Source: Histomonas meleagridis (lineage: Eukaryota > Parabasalia > Tritrichomonadida > Dientamoebidae). From it: a stretch of 64,000 nt of DNA. Each line of letters begins with the position of its first letter. Positions within the stretch are counted from its first letter, which is position 1. Below the pieces are notes generated by a model, which made no database searches, had not been told where the DNA came from, and saw only the letters and a list, made by a program, of their open reading frames with translations. The stretch lies in NCBI GenBank assembly GCA_020186115.1, contig WSYJ01000149.1, positions 310,001 to 374,000 on the forward strand, in the 5' to 3' direction. The position numbers were made by a program, and so were the translations under genes. This document shows positions 47,220-63,105 of the stretch, in pieces.

Positions 47220-50200
47220 TTAATAATATTTTGTAAATAAAATAAAGTGTTTAAAATCCTTTCCCATCAATAAAGCAAATCTGAGTACAATGTTTGAATA
47301 TAGGCTTAATGATTTATTGTAAAGATTTGGTTCAGAGCGACGTCGCAAAATCCGTGGCCGTTACTTACACAACAACATTGCTGCTAACATTCTGTGGTTT
47401 ATCTGAAAAAAATTTTCGATGCGATTCAGTTAGTTAAGATCGGCGAGTGATCCAACTGTTGAAGAAAAAAAATGCCGAATATAAAAATGTCAAATATATT
47501 AAAAACCAGATGCTTCCTCAACACCAAAAAGAATTTGTATCATTTATTGAATGGCAAATCGAACAAAAAATATTTGATATTAATGGTAAATATGTTTCTC
47601 ATGAAGATTTAACGTTTAATATTTTTTTTTGGAATTTATATAAAATTAATGAAACAGCACTTCATTGGGCAACACGCAAAGGTCATTCTGAAGTTACAAA
47701 AGTTCTTCTTAAACAAAAAGGAATTGATGTTAATGCTAAAGATATTTATTTGTTTTATTTGAAATTTATTATAATAATTTGATATTTCAAAATAATATTT
47801 GAAAATTATTTAAATTATTTTGGACAGCACTTATTTGGGCATCTTATTATGGTCATACAGAAATAGTTAAATTACTTCTTGAACAAAAAGGAATTGATAT
47901 TAATGCTAAAAATATTTACTTGTTTTATTTGAAATTTATTTTAAGAATTTGATATTCCAAAATAATATTTGGAAATTATTTAAATCATTTTGGACAGCAC
48001 TTATTTATGCATCTTCAAATGGTCGTACAGAAATAGTTAAATTACTTCTTGAACAAGAAGGAATTGATATTAATGCTAAAGATATTTATTTGTTTTATTT
48101 GAAATTTATTATAATAATTTTATATTTCAAAATAATATTTGGAAATTATTTAAATTATTTAATACAGCACTTATGTTAGCATCTTCGAATGGTTATACAG
48201 AAGTAGTTAAATTACTTCTTGAACAAGAAGGAATTGATATTAATGCTAAAGATATTTATTTGTTTTATTTAAAATTTATTTTAATAATTTGGAAATTCAA
48301 AATAATATTTGGAAATTATTTAAATTATTTAAAACAGCACTTATTTGTGCATCTATAAGTGGTCATACAGAAATAGTTAAATCACTTCTTGAACAAGAAG
48401 GAATTGATATTAATGCTAAAGATATTTATTTGTTTTATTTAAAATTTATTTTAATAATTTTGGATTTCAAAATAATATTTGGAAATTATTTAAATTATTT
48501 AAAACAGCACTTATGTTTGCATCATTTAAAGGTCATACAGAAATAGTTAAATTACTTCTTGAACAAAAAGGAATTGATATTAATGCTAAAGATATTTATT
48601 TGTTATATTTAATATTTATTTTTATAATTTGATATTTCAAAATAATATTTGGGGGTTATTTAAAATATTTAATACAGCACTTATGCATGCATCTGAAAAT
48701 GGTCATACAGAAATAGTTAAATTACTTCTAGAACAAGAGAATATTGATATCGATGCTAAAAATATTTTTTTGTTTTATTTATAATATTTTTAAAAAATAT
48801 GACATTTCATATAAACATTTGGAATTACTTATAAACATATAAAACAGCGCTTATGATAGCATCAGAAAAGAAAAATGCAGAAATTATTCGATTATTTGTC
48901 GACAAAATTCAACATCATAAATGTGACGACATAATAAAATTAAAAGATTCACAAGGATAAAAGAGGAAATATTTAAATATTGAAATAAACATTTCCTAAA
49001 TTCATTTTGTTTTCATATATTATTATTAACGCATTAAATTTGATAAATCGAATATTTTATATCATATTTCATTGTATGATTTTCATATAATTTGATGATA
49101 ATTTTTGTGAAAAAAATGATGAAAAATTCATAACAACAAAAAATTAATTATTATTCATAGTATTATTTATTCTTAAAGTTTAATGGAAGTCTATTGAGTA
49201 CACCTTATTATTTTCAGTCCCATAATACAAAACATTTGTTCTTGAGTCGAAGTACATCGTTACGACTGCGTCCTGTAACTCGAAAGTCCTTAAAATCCTC
49301 AAACACGGCAAACTTAACAATGTCAACTTGTTATTTAAGTCGGACACTGCCAACACGTAATCCTTATGTGCAATAATCATTTCGCACCATTGTATTTTCG
49401 GACTTTGAATTTCCAATTCTTCAATTTTATTTAAATCCATTCCATATGAAAATATTTTTAAAATTTTATTTTTAATAATTTCACAACATATCAATATACA
49501 AGGCGATGCACTAATTTTTAACATTAAAATATTATAATCTAATGAATAACTATATTGATAAGAACCATTTAAGAAATTAAATGATGAAATTTGTCGTGAT
49601 TTATAACCACAAATTAATGCATTACTTACAATACCGATATCAAAATCAATAATCGTCGCTGGATGTGCACTAATTTGGAATTTCATTGTCGCTGGTTGTG
49701 TAAAATTCCATTTAATAATAGAATAATTTCGTGAAGCGGTAACAAAATCATTCGTACTCGTAACTTTTAATGAATTTATTAATGAATATTGTCGTTGTGA
49801 ATTAATTAATTTAATAGTTAAATTATTAATATCAATTTGAAACATATGAAATGTACAATCATTACATGTTGATATAATTAAAATATTCTTTTTTTAAATG
49901 ATATGAAATTGTCCTTTCTGAAATACCTTGAAATCCTGTTAAACAATAACTAATATCAAAAATATTTTCATTTTTATTATTCTTTAATATTAATTTACCT
50001 AATGATGTAATAATAATTAAAATATTATTGAATGTCGTTCGAAGAAATATTGGCTTCGATTTTATTTCAATTTGTAATGTCGGTGTAAATAAAGATAAAA
50101 TAAAATTAATCGTAGAAAAATTAATTTTCATTGGATGTGGATTCTTAAAGATTTGATTTGGAATAGTACCAAAACTTTTTACTAAATTGTTGATATAAAA

Positions 50201-51913
50201 TTAACTTTTCTGGATCTTCTATTACTTGTTTAGTCATATTCGTAGGGATATGTATAAGGATGAAATGTATTATTAGCTAAAATTGCTTCTTTCCCATTTT
50301 GTTTATATCCAAATATTAAATCAATCCATTTAGGTAAATTTAAACTTACATAATCACTTTCTAATGCTGCTCGATGTTTCTCAATGAAATCATACGCATT
50401 TTTACTCCATGGTGGTAATATAACATCATTAATTTTACTTCCATCTGATTTGATTCCTAAATCAAAATTATCTGAATTAATTAAAAATCGTGGGGTACTA
50501 TAAAAATTCTGGTATTAATTCTCGATAATCTGTTAAATCTGGTGATGTAATAGATTCCCATAAATGAGGAATTGATGAAAAAAATTCGACTTGATTTATC
50601 AAATTTATTATCTTGCATTTTAATATTAATACTTGTAAATGGTTCTAATCGTATTAAATAATATGATACAAAAATATGAATTAGAATAATGAACTTTATA
50701 TAAAAATTTGTTTTCTTCATCCATTTCTGTAATTAATTCCTTTAAATGTTCTAATCGATCTTCATTTAATGCTCCAATAGGTTTACTTAAATCTCGATAA
50801 ACATTCGGATCATTTAAATCAATAGTTTCACTCGTATAATCTTTTAATACCCATGGAAAAACTGGATATTGTGTTAAATCATTAAAACTTCGTCCTGAAA
50901 ATAAATTAATTATGATTAAATATTTATAATTAGAAATTTCTCCATTAACCCATTTTTCAGTAATTTTTTCTTGTTCTAATAATGATGAATTCGATGTTTG
51001 TAAATATTTTAAATTAGGTAATTTTAATTTTTTAAGAATTTTAATAACTGTTTCCTTAATATTTTGATTCGGAAATATTATTAAATAACTTTTTTGTGTA
51101 GTTAAAAAAAATTCTAAACCACATGGAATATGATATTGATTTCTTTGTAAAACCATATATAAATCTTTAAGTTTAATTTCTATTAATCGATGTTTAATAT
51201 TATTATTAATATTATCTGGTGTGAAAAAAACTTGATTCTTATTAAGATAAAATGTACCTTGAAATGAATTATTTAATTTAATATGTTGTGCTGGTGAAGC
51301 AAATGAATATGTATATGTATCTTCTTTAGAATCATCAATATTTATGTCATTTTCATTATTATTATTATTATTATTATTACTATTATCTTCAATAGTTGTA
51401 GTCTCTGTTGAATTAGTTGTCCCTGAATTTATTTGTTTAAATGATTGTAATCTTTGTAATGCTTCTGTTTGATCACGTGAATCACGTAATAATGATGCAA
51501 TTTGATGTTGATCAAAATGTTTATTCGGTCGTAATATATTATGTCTCCAATCTAAATCTAATGTCGATGATAATTTCCAATGTTGTTCTTTATTAATATG
51601 AATATTTAATGAATAATTAATTTCTAATTCTTGTAATAAATCTTTATATATCTTTTGGATATATTCTTGATTATGTAAATTATATAAATGTTGTTGTTTA
51701 ATGGTAGAAATTAAAATATTATTATATTTAGAAAAAATTGTTTTATTAAATATAAGTTCATTATTAAATAAATTATTTATCGTAGTACATATTTTTGTAA
51801 AGTTTTGCATCATTTGTGTTTGTAATGGAACTGTTAAAATAAATATCGATTGTAACCATTCACTTGATGTAATTCCATAAATTTCAGGAATAGGTTCTTC
51901 AATAACTTTTTGT
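47220..51913. repeat. Left arm of large inverted duplication
   Basis: Matches the reverse complement of 57577-61430. Outer edges are at about 47220 / 61430 (TTAATAATATTTTGTAAATA). Inner edges are at about 51913 / 57577 (ACAAAAAGTTATTGAAG). It contains the ankyrin-module gene and the 3' third of the BEACH gene. It is about 840 bp longer than the right arm, which equals five 170 bp ankyrin modules minus small indels. Confidence 0.93.
47447..48960 (+). CDS. Ankyrin-module gene, eight modules at 170 bp pitch (split frames)
   Basis: A unique N-terminal part (AEYKNVKYIKNQMLPQHQKEFVSFIEWQ, FDINGKYVSHEDLTFNIFFWNLYKIN) leads into eight ankyrin repeats. Repeat starts (GCA/GCG of TAL) lie at 47657, 47827, 47997, 48167, 48337, 48507, 48677 and 48847: seven intervals of exactly 170 bp. 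Every repeat keeps intact codons (for example TALIYASSNGRTEIVKLLLEQEGIDINAKD), but the spacers shift frame. The last repeat ends RLFVDKIQHHKCDDIIKLKDSQG with a stop, like a natural C-terminus. No in-frame ATG heads the left copy; the inverted copy has MPIKNAEYKNV. Either a multi-intron gene or an amplified pseudogene. Confidence 0.5.
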
Positions 51914-54900
51914 TTAGGAAATCCATTGATTAAATCTAATATTAAAATTTCTATTTGTTTATATATTGTTGGATTTTTACAACCAATAGGATATAAATAC
52001 ATTAATATTATTGATAAACATTCAATTATAATATCATAATTATTAATTAATAATAAATGTGATTTATATAATGGTAAAAATTGATTAATATATTTCGAAT
52101 CAATTCTAAATATATTACCCATTAAAAATGTTAAAGCTGAAAATAAATTGATATTATTCTTTTGAATATTAATTTGTTTATCATATAATGAAGAATTAAT
52201 CGTTTTCAAACTAAATATTAATAATTTAATTGATAATTCAATATCATCCCATGTACCATTTGATGTTCGTAATGATAATGAAAAGAATATATCAAAATTC
52301 GTATTATTATTATTAAATATATCATTAATAAATTCTAATAAAGTAAAATCACTATCAAATCGTTTAACTAAAAATATTCGATTTTGAATACCATGTCTTT
52401 GATATAAATCATTATTTTGATAATTTTGATCATAATTTGGTATAAAGAATAAATAATTAAATATTTCAGGAAATACATTCATAAATATATTTTCATCTTT
52501 AATTTCAGTATTATCTAATAACTTCAAAAAAATCATTTTTAAGTAACTTACTGTTTCTAATTGTTTTTTATATTGTATTATATGTAAAAATGAAATTGTA
52601 TTTTGCAATAAATTAATTTTTTGTTTTATTACTATATAACTAACAATATGTGAAAATATATCAATTAAAGTTTTATTATGTAAAGCTATTGAAGGTTTTG
52701 AAGATTGTGTATATATATAAAATATATATAAATGCCATAAAGAATTAATTAATTGATCCAATGATTTTTGTATCAAAATAAATGAAAGAAAATTATTCAA
52801 AAATTCCATACATTTATCACTAAAATGATTTGAAATAAATGCTATTAATTGTAATAATCCATAAGAAAGTTCAGGATTACTAAATAATAATTGTGTTGAT
52901 TCATCCCAAATTTTGATAGTTTCATTTTCATAATTATAAAATTTAATATATAAACTAATTGCTATATCTAAAGGATAAGGTATAGTTTGTAATTGATTCT
53001 TTTGATATAAGTTTTGTGATAATATTATGAATCTTAATCCATAACAACGAATTTCTTCATTAGGATCAGAAGATAAATTAATTAATGCTAAGTAATAATT
53101 TTGATGTAATAATATATTTCGACTATCAAAGATTTTTTGTTCAATTAATTTATACATTAATTCTAATGATTCTAATCGAATTTCAATTTTCGTATTATTT
53201 AAACAATTTTGAAATAGATAATTCATATTAGATAAAGAAAATTTCTTTTTAACATATAATAATAAAAACTCATATAATATTTTACGTGATTCACTTGATT
53301 TAATACTAATAATGAAATTAAACAAAAAGATAAATCCTAAATTTTGTAATAAATTAACAGATGTATTATTTTGTAATAATTTTTTATATATTTTCTCAAC
53401 TAATATTTGTATTGTTAATTTTTGATGATTTTTCCATATGTTAATATTAAAGAATATATATTCTAAAATTTCATTCTTATGTGAAACATCAATTAATGAA
53501 TCATATAAAGTATTTAATGAATCGAAAAATGTTAATGAGAAATTATTACGATTAACTTTAGTTAATTGATAAGCTAATAATTTAGCGCAATCATTCGAAA
53601 AGAATAAATTTTGGAATTCTTCAGAATAACTTATTAAACCAGTGAAAAGTGATATTAATGTATTAAAGAATGAAGCATTATCTGTTTCTGCTACCATAGT
53701 TAATACTGGCATATCAACTTGTTCGAACAAAGGTATTAATAATTGAAATCCACTCATGTTAAATACATTTCCAATAAAATTACAAGAATATGGTACTATA
53801 TCACCTTCAACTAATGCTGGATTCTTAAATTTTTGAGAATAATTTAAACAGATATTATTTTGTGTCATTCTTGAATTATATAATAAAACTAAAGAATTTT
53901 CTAAATCATTTTCTTTGGAAAATAATGTATTAGGTAATGATGGGAATAATTTACTATTAGATGATATAAATGAATAAAAATAATCTAATGGTAAATTAGT
54001 TATATCTTTTTGTAAATTAGGTTTGATAAATTGATTAAATAAATAGATTACACTAATATTACATGTTAATGAATTACCATTTTGAAATCCTCGTGCAATA
54101 TAAAAACATTTTATTGTATCAGCTCTAAAATTATTTGCGGATAATTTATCAAGTAATTGTCCATCAACAAATATCTTAAATTCATTGTTATGATATGCTA
54201 ATGTAAAGAAATACCATTTACCTGAATCTGATGAAAAGTTTATATCATGAACATTTTTTTTGGATTTTTTATTTGTTTGAATTTCATATGATATTATATT
54301 ATTCTTTAATATGATTTCAATCATTGTATCATTAGCTGTTTGGAATGATAATAATCGAGGTTCATTACTATAAAATCGTATTGTGTTATCTAAATAAAAT
54401 CGTATCATTAATGTCCATGATTTATTTGGTGTAGAAAATGGATTCGTAGTTTTCATTCCTGTATTTAATCCACTAAAATGGATAAATGATGAAGGTAATG
54501 AAGATTTATTATGTAATACATTTTGGAAACATGTTAATAAATTATAAGTCCACCAAACTCGATGACCTTGATAAGGTTTTAATAAATCAAATGACTTTAA
54601 AAATGTCTTTGGCATAAACAAAAATGATGTTGTTCTTTTAATAATATCCATTGTTTTAACAATTGAAGTAATTTTATTACCTTCTTCAAAGATAGATAAA
54701 TCTGGATAATTACGTATATAATCTAATAAAATAATCAAAAAATTCGATTGACAAATATGTAAACAATTTGAAAATGATTGTTCACATATAGATAATATAA
54801 ATTGGATAATTATCGAATGTTGTGGTAAATGACATGTAGAAGAATGTAAAAATGATAAAGCTTTCGGAAATTGTATTTCAATTAAATCTGGTAATGACTT

Positions 54901-57246
54901 TAAATATATATCTTTTTCAAATACTATTCTTAAAATTATATCTATAATATTATCATCAAATGTTAATTGTGATAATAACTTTGAAAATTGATCAAAATAT
55001 CGATTAGGTTTACAATACATAAATCGTTGACCCTTTAAACATTTAAATGTTAATGTAGAAATCCATAAAATTATATTTTGGATAATTCGAATTGAATTTT
55101 GACCAATTTTATCAATTAATGTTTGTGCTTTTTCTATTACAAATGGAAAAACATTCAGTTTTTCTATTTGTTCAATCATTGTTAATTGATATTGTGTAGA
55201 TTTTAATATATAAAATAACTTTTCAACTAATTTAATCCAACGTTCATCTTCAAGATTATTAATAGATTCATTAATAACATCTTTGAAATAATTAAAGAAT
55301 GGTTCATATTGTGTAGTATTAACAAAAGTAATTTCTTGGATATCAATATTCTTAACAAAGAATGAATTAATTAATATCGTAGTAACAATTTCTGTTGTTT
55401 CTTCTTCAAAGATTAAATGAAACATAAATCCAATGAAATATTTCGATGATGATAATACATAATTTGCAATAACATTATTCTTTAAACTTAAATGTCCCAA
55501 TAAAAAGTTTTGTCTAATTTCAGAAATTTGTCTTTTCTCTTCAACATCATTTGTTAAGATATGAACTCTTTGTAATTTATATTGATAATTATATATAAAT
55601 TCTAAAAATGGTAATGTTACCATTGCTTCAAAAAATTGTGGATTAGTAATAGTTAATAAAGAATTATACAATTTCGATATTAAATAACCAAATTCGAGAC
55701 CAGTTCCATTAAAAAATTGTAAAAATGTTTTTAATATATAATATGAATCACTTGAATTTGCAACTTTTAATGATAAATACATTAAATAAAATATTGACGC
55801 ACGTAATTTATCATAAAAATCATTTGTTGTCGAATTAAATACTGATGTTTGGAAAATCGATTCCCAAAATTTCTCTTTTGTTAATAATGGATTAATAATT
55901 GATTTTTCATAATATATTAAAAATGATAAAATCGTATATAAAAGTGATAAATTCGATTCATTAATATCATTTTTAAATGACATAAAAAGTTGTATAACTT
56001 TCGATGGTACCGAAGAACTTAATACACCTTCAGCAAGTTTTTGTGTTGTAGATAATAAACGATGTGAAAACTTATTAACAAATATAACTTCGCTTTGATC
56101 TAATTGCTTATAAGTTAAATCATTTGTTAATACACGTTCAAATGTTTTGTTCTTTATCCAATCAAATTTCGGATATTTAATTTCATCATTTTCATCAAAT
56201 TTAATTGTGTTAATTTTAGGTAATTCATTTTGTTGTTGTTTTGTTAAAAATGGATAATTCTTATTATACCATAAAATTACTTTAATATAACATTGTGATA
56301 AATAATTTTCGGGTACTATATCTGTGATTTTACATACTGATATACAATACCTAAATAAATAATCAGATAAAAATGATAAATAATCAAAATAATTCGGTTC
56401 AACATTTTCTGCTGTCGCTAAGTCAATAACCATTCGATAGATGGATGTAATAAATGGTAATATAATATCATTCTTAAATTTCTCTGAATAATCAGGTGGA
56501 ATCTTATCAAATACTTGCGCAGCTTTACATGATATCGTAAATTCTGTTTGCGTATGATCAGGAACTTTCGATATAGCCGAAAAATATTTTAAATATGCAA
56601 CTAAGTATTGATACGCTTCATAAAAGTCATCAAAGGTTTCGATACCTATGTTTAATAATGAATTTACTGTCATGTTAGTAAAGTTACGTATGGATTGTTT
56701 CATCGTTGGAGAATATGTCTTGAAATTTAAGTTTTGGAATATTTTGGTTGTAAGAAAACTATATACACTCTTCATTGGGATAAAGGCTTCAATGGAATAT
56801 TCAATAGGTAATGCAAAAGAAACTTGAAAGGCTGCAATAGTATCACTAAATGATTTAACATTCTCATCATTATCAAGTGCTAATTGAAAGATCTTTTGAA
56901 ATGATAAGCTAATGGCTATAAGAAACTTGAACAATGTAGGAATAAGTGGGTCAAATGCATGAGGATCATCTTTAAGAAGATTAAGATTATTGACTAAAAG
57001 AACTGCAAGTTGGAAATAAGCTGGATTAGGAATTAAACCTAAGCTAAGCTTTTCTTTGATGGTGGAAATATCAAATTTTTTCCCCTGGAATGGTTTGGTT
57101 GAATAATGTTGATCTGGAATTTCGGGAAAAATTGTGTCAAATCCTTGAACCCCCTTTAAATCAAGATTTTTAGGCTTAGCCTTTTTGAACCAATGCTTAA
57201 TCATGTCATCAATGGTTTCTCTTCTGGAATTTGACTTCTTCATCAT
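49180..57246 (-). CDS. BEACH-WD40 protein (neurobeachin/LYST family), 3' part frame-disrupted
   Basis: An unbroken 2206-codon frame runs from 57246 to 50626. It holds a helical N-terminal half, a ConA-like lectin insert (about 915-1045; LMIRFYLDNTIRFYSNEPRLLSF, WYFFTLAYHNNEFKIFVDGQLL), a poly-Asn tract, a PH-BEACH domain (about 1990-2080) and the start of BEACH ([30 protein letters not shown]). The rest of BEACH ([11 protein letters not shown] to LPPWSKNAYDFIEKHRAALESDYVS...WIDLIFGYKQNG) and WD repeats (to 49180) continue in other frames. Shifts are one-base homopolymer changes (about 50670, 50578, 50502, 50244, 50176). BEACH proteins act in vesicle trafficking. I treat it as one gene of about 2,680 codons; the breaks may be assembly errors. 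Confidence 0.85.
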
Positions 57247-57576
57247 TTTGTCTGAAAAAAAACCGCAGTTCTAAAAACACTTTTTCGGTTTAACCTAAAA
57301 AAGTTTAGAAAAGCTCTACAATTTTACATCGCAACTTTTTTGTTAATGTTCAGAAAAATTCACTCAATTATCTTGACGAATTTGATGGTATCGGGTTTTG
57401 ATAACTTTATTGATGATTGAAAAGTTCCGATAGACATTTGCCCAAATACAAATATCATATGACGATTCGGAATTCAATGATAAAAAAATTGGGTACCTAA
57501 ACGACCCCTTCGTGCACAAAATAATCTGATTCAAAGGGAATCAAAAACAATTTACATCATGGACTCAGCTTACATT
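57247..57576. other. Unique spacer between BEACH start and inverted arm
   Basis: This 330 bp separates the BEACH start codon from the right arm and should hold its promoter. No clear motif stands out. Confidence 0.45.
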
Positions 57577-60307
<2,731 letters not shown>

Positions 60308-60499
60308 ACTTTAAGAATAAATAATACTATGAATAATAATTAATTTTTTGTTGTTATGAATTTTTCATCATTTTTTTCACAAAAATTATCATCAAATTAT
60401 ATGAAAATCATACAATGAAATATGATATAAAATATTCGATTTATCAAATTTAATGCATTAATAATAATATATGATAACAAAATGAATTTAGGAAATGTT

Positions 60500-61178
60500 T
60501 ATTTCAATATTTAAATATTTCCTCTTTTATCCTTGTGAATCTTTTAATTTTATTATGTCGTCACATTTATGATGTTGAATTTTGTCTGCAAATAATCGAA
60601 TAATTTCTGCATTTTTCTTTTCTGATGCTATCATAAGCGCTGTTTTATATGTTTATAAGTAATTCCAAATGTTTATATGAAATGTCATATTTTTTAAAAA
60701 TATTTTAAATAAAACAAAAAAATATTTTTAGCATCGATATCAATATTCTCTTGTTCAAGAAGTGATTTAACTATTTCTGTATGACCATTTGAAGATGCTA
60801 TAATAAGTACTGTATTAAATAATTTAAATAATTTCCAAATATTATTTTGAAAGATTAAATTATTAAAATAATCATTAAATAAAATAAATAAATATCTTTA
60901 GCATTAATATCAATTCCTTTTTGTTTAAGAAGAACTTTTGTAACTTCAGAATGACCTTTGCGTGTTGCCCAATGAAGTGCTGTTTCATTAATTTTATATA
61001 AATTCCAAAAAAAAATATTAAACGTTAAATCTTCATGAGAAACATATTTACCATTAATATCAAATATTTTTTGTGCGATTTGCCATTCAATAAATGATAC
61101 AAATTCTTTTTGGTGTTGAGGAAGCATCTGGTTTTTAATATATTTGACATTTTTATATTCGGCATTTTTTATTGGCAT
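60500..61178 (-). pseudogene. Inverted copy of the ankyrin-module gene, three modules
   Basis: Begins MPIKNAEYKNVKYIKNQML at 61178, with the same N-terminal part as the 47.4 kb gene. Three ankyrin modules follow with starts (gctg/actg) at 60979, 60809 and 60639, two intervals of exactly 170 bp. The last ends with the same DSQG stop. As in the other arrays the frame shifts at each spacer. The ATG arises from a 13 bp insertion relative to the left arm, so one of the two has a changed 5' end. Confidence 0.7.
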
Positions 61179-61430
61179 TTTTTTTCTTCAACAGTTGGAT
61201 CACTCGCCGATCTTAACTAACTGAATCGCATCGAAAATTTTTTTCAGATAAACCACAGAATGTTAGCAGCAATGTTGTTGTGTAAGTAACGGCCACGGAT
61301 TTTGCGACGTCGCTCTGAACCAAATCTATACTATAAATCATTAAGCCTATATTCAAACATTGTACTCAGATTTGCTTTATTGATGGTAAAAGATTTTAAA
61401 CACTTTATTTTATTTACAAAATATTATTAA

Positions 61431-61740
61431 CAATCTGAAAATATTTTTGGGCCAAGCAAACGCTAAAAAGTCAGAATAAAGCATTGATTTATATTGTATT
61501 TGTAAGTCCAAATGTTGCTGAAATTAACGGTCAATAAACGATCGCCAATTTTCAAAACTTTATTGATTCAAAAAGTCGAATATGTCAAAATATTTTGAGG
61601 TGGCTGTTATTATTTTTAACTTATCTATCGTGTTTGAATCAAGTAAAGTATTTAATTTCATTGGTCATCTACAAGAAAGTGACATTGAAACAAACTGAGT
61701 AAGGAGATAAAAATTCCAAAATTAACAAATGAACAAATTT
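61431..61740. other. Intergenic region
   Basis: AT-rich DNA beyond the right arm; no gene seen. Confidence 0.4.
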
Positions 61741-62310
61741 AGTATATCAAAAATAATAACAAATGACGTGGGGTGCTGGTATATTTGATAGGTATGGAGC
61801 GACTTCGAGTAAAATTTTAAAGAGATTCAAAGTGACAAATCCACATATTGACAAATAGATAAAGTTGCTAAAAAACAAGAACAATTCTTGGTTGAATATA
61901 AACCGGTTCAAATAATTCGACATTACGATAGATTGAAAATTGACATGAATTTTTGTATTCTTGTCAAAATTGACAATGAGATTAATGTCGAAATAGTTTC
62001 TAAAATCTCTTTTATGTTTTTGTTTATTTACCAATATATTTCATGTAACGTTTTAGTTCTTTAAGGAGGTAATTATCTTGTCTTCTTCTTAATGAGATAA
62101 TCATCTTGTCTTCTGTAATTTTTGGTTTAGCACCTCTTCTTTATATATTTATATTTACTGGTAATGGTATTTTACCAGTTTCATTGTATTCATTTATTAC
62201 TCTTCATACCCTAAGGCTACACACATGTAGGATTTGAGTTATTTGTTGGTGCGTACAACCATTTTGATAAAGATCAACAATTAATTTTTCGACCATTTTT
62301 TTTAATGAAC
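61741..62310 (-). pseudogene. Tc1-like transposase relic (N-terminal part)
   Basis: Minus-strand pieces read MVEKLIVDLYQNGCTHQQITQILHV, then VINEYNETGKIPLP, RRGAKPKITEDK and LRRRQDNYLL. This parallels the HTH and GRPQ region of the 36.8 kb transposase (IINLYKQGFSQKQIADILHV ... TNEIPKQSKRGRPQVINNQ). Stops break the frame, and the catalytic domain is missing. Downstream codons (62034-61747, KHKRDFRNYFDIN...) remain open but unassigned. It is a different, older family member than the intact element. Confidence 0.65.
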
Positions 62311-63007
62311 GGTCTCAATTCAAAATATTCAATGACTTGACTCAATGTCGAATTATTTGAACAAGTTTATAATTTTTAAATTATTAGAAGCAGAAGAAGA
62401 ATTATGATCATTTTAAAAAGGCAGTTACATAAATATAAAAAGAATAAAGTTTTTAGATTATTAAGGTCAAAAGAAGATAATCAGATTTAGTGTGTAGATA
62501 AAATGCTTGACCAATTTTCGTTTGACTATTAATTTATAATACATCCGGTAGGAATGGTTTTAAGAAATCTTTCGACTTATATATGGGTTATTGACCTTTG
62601 AATTCGTGGAGTGCCCCAGCATCTGAATTTGTTCAAAAAGCTCTATCGTATTTCTATCATAAAAGTGATATCAATGTAAGAGAATTGAATAGTTTACATC
62701 GAATATAAAGTATTGAAGAAGATCAAAAATATTTTGACGTCAAATATGTAAACTATGCAAAAATTGGTAACCGTTTATTGACCGTTAATTTCAGCTTACT
62801 TAACTGGTGGAAAAAAATCGGCAGTATCGGTTCCACTTTTTGAACGAAATTCTATTAAAGTATTTTTCGATCTGAAAATAAAGTCCTTTTACCACGTACT
62901 CTCCTTCCTTGTTTCAAGGCCATGTAAATGTGATACAGTGCAATGCATTATTGATATTTGGGCATATGGATTTTTGGCAACAACAATTTCACAGTTTCAT
63001 TATTCGT
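62311..63007. other. Intergenic region with possible coding scraps
   Basis: Plus-strand pieces such as WSAPASEFVQKALSYFYHKSDINVRELN and a later IIDIWAYGFLA (about 62950-62985, like kinase subdomain IX) hint at a decayed gene, but too little remains to name it. Similarity to the 13.2 kb proteasome copy starts at about 63008. Confidence 0.35.
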
Positions 63008-63105
63008 TCAATCACTTAGAGATTAGATCTGATGAAAGTTTTTTGCCTTCTTAAAGACAATCTCAATTGAGTAAACATAAAATTATTACCAAAGAAATGA
63101 ATTGT

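Noticed and set aside
47740-48780. Spacers read as hydrophobic coding sequence (IYLFYLKFIIII...FGNYLNYL)
   Set aside because: Some spacers are open in one frame, but others have stops (TGA in the first, second and sixth), and the open frame does not join the next ankyrin repeat, so a 57-residue ankyrin-plus-linker repeat is not supported.
47640-48960. CRISPR-like direct repeat array
   Set aside because: The repeated unit is ankyrin coding sequence plus AT spacer of 170 bp, in a eukaryotic context; no short repeat/spacer pattern.
62940-62990. Protein kinase fragment (IIDIWAYGFLA)
   Set aside because: One short motif without neighbouring kinase motifs; too little to call.
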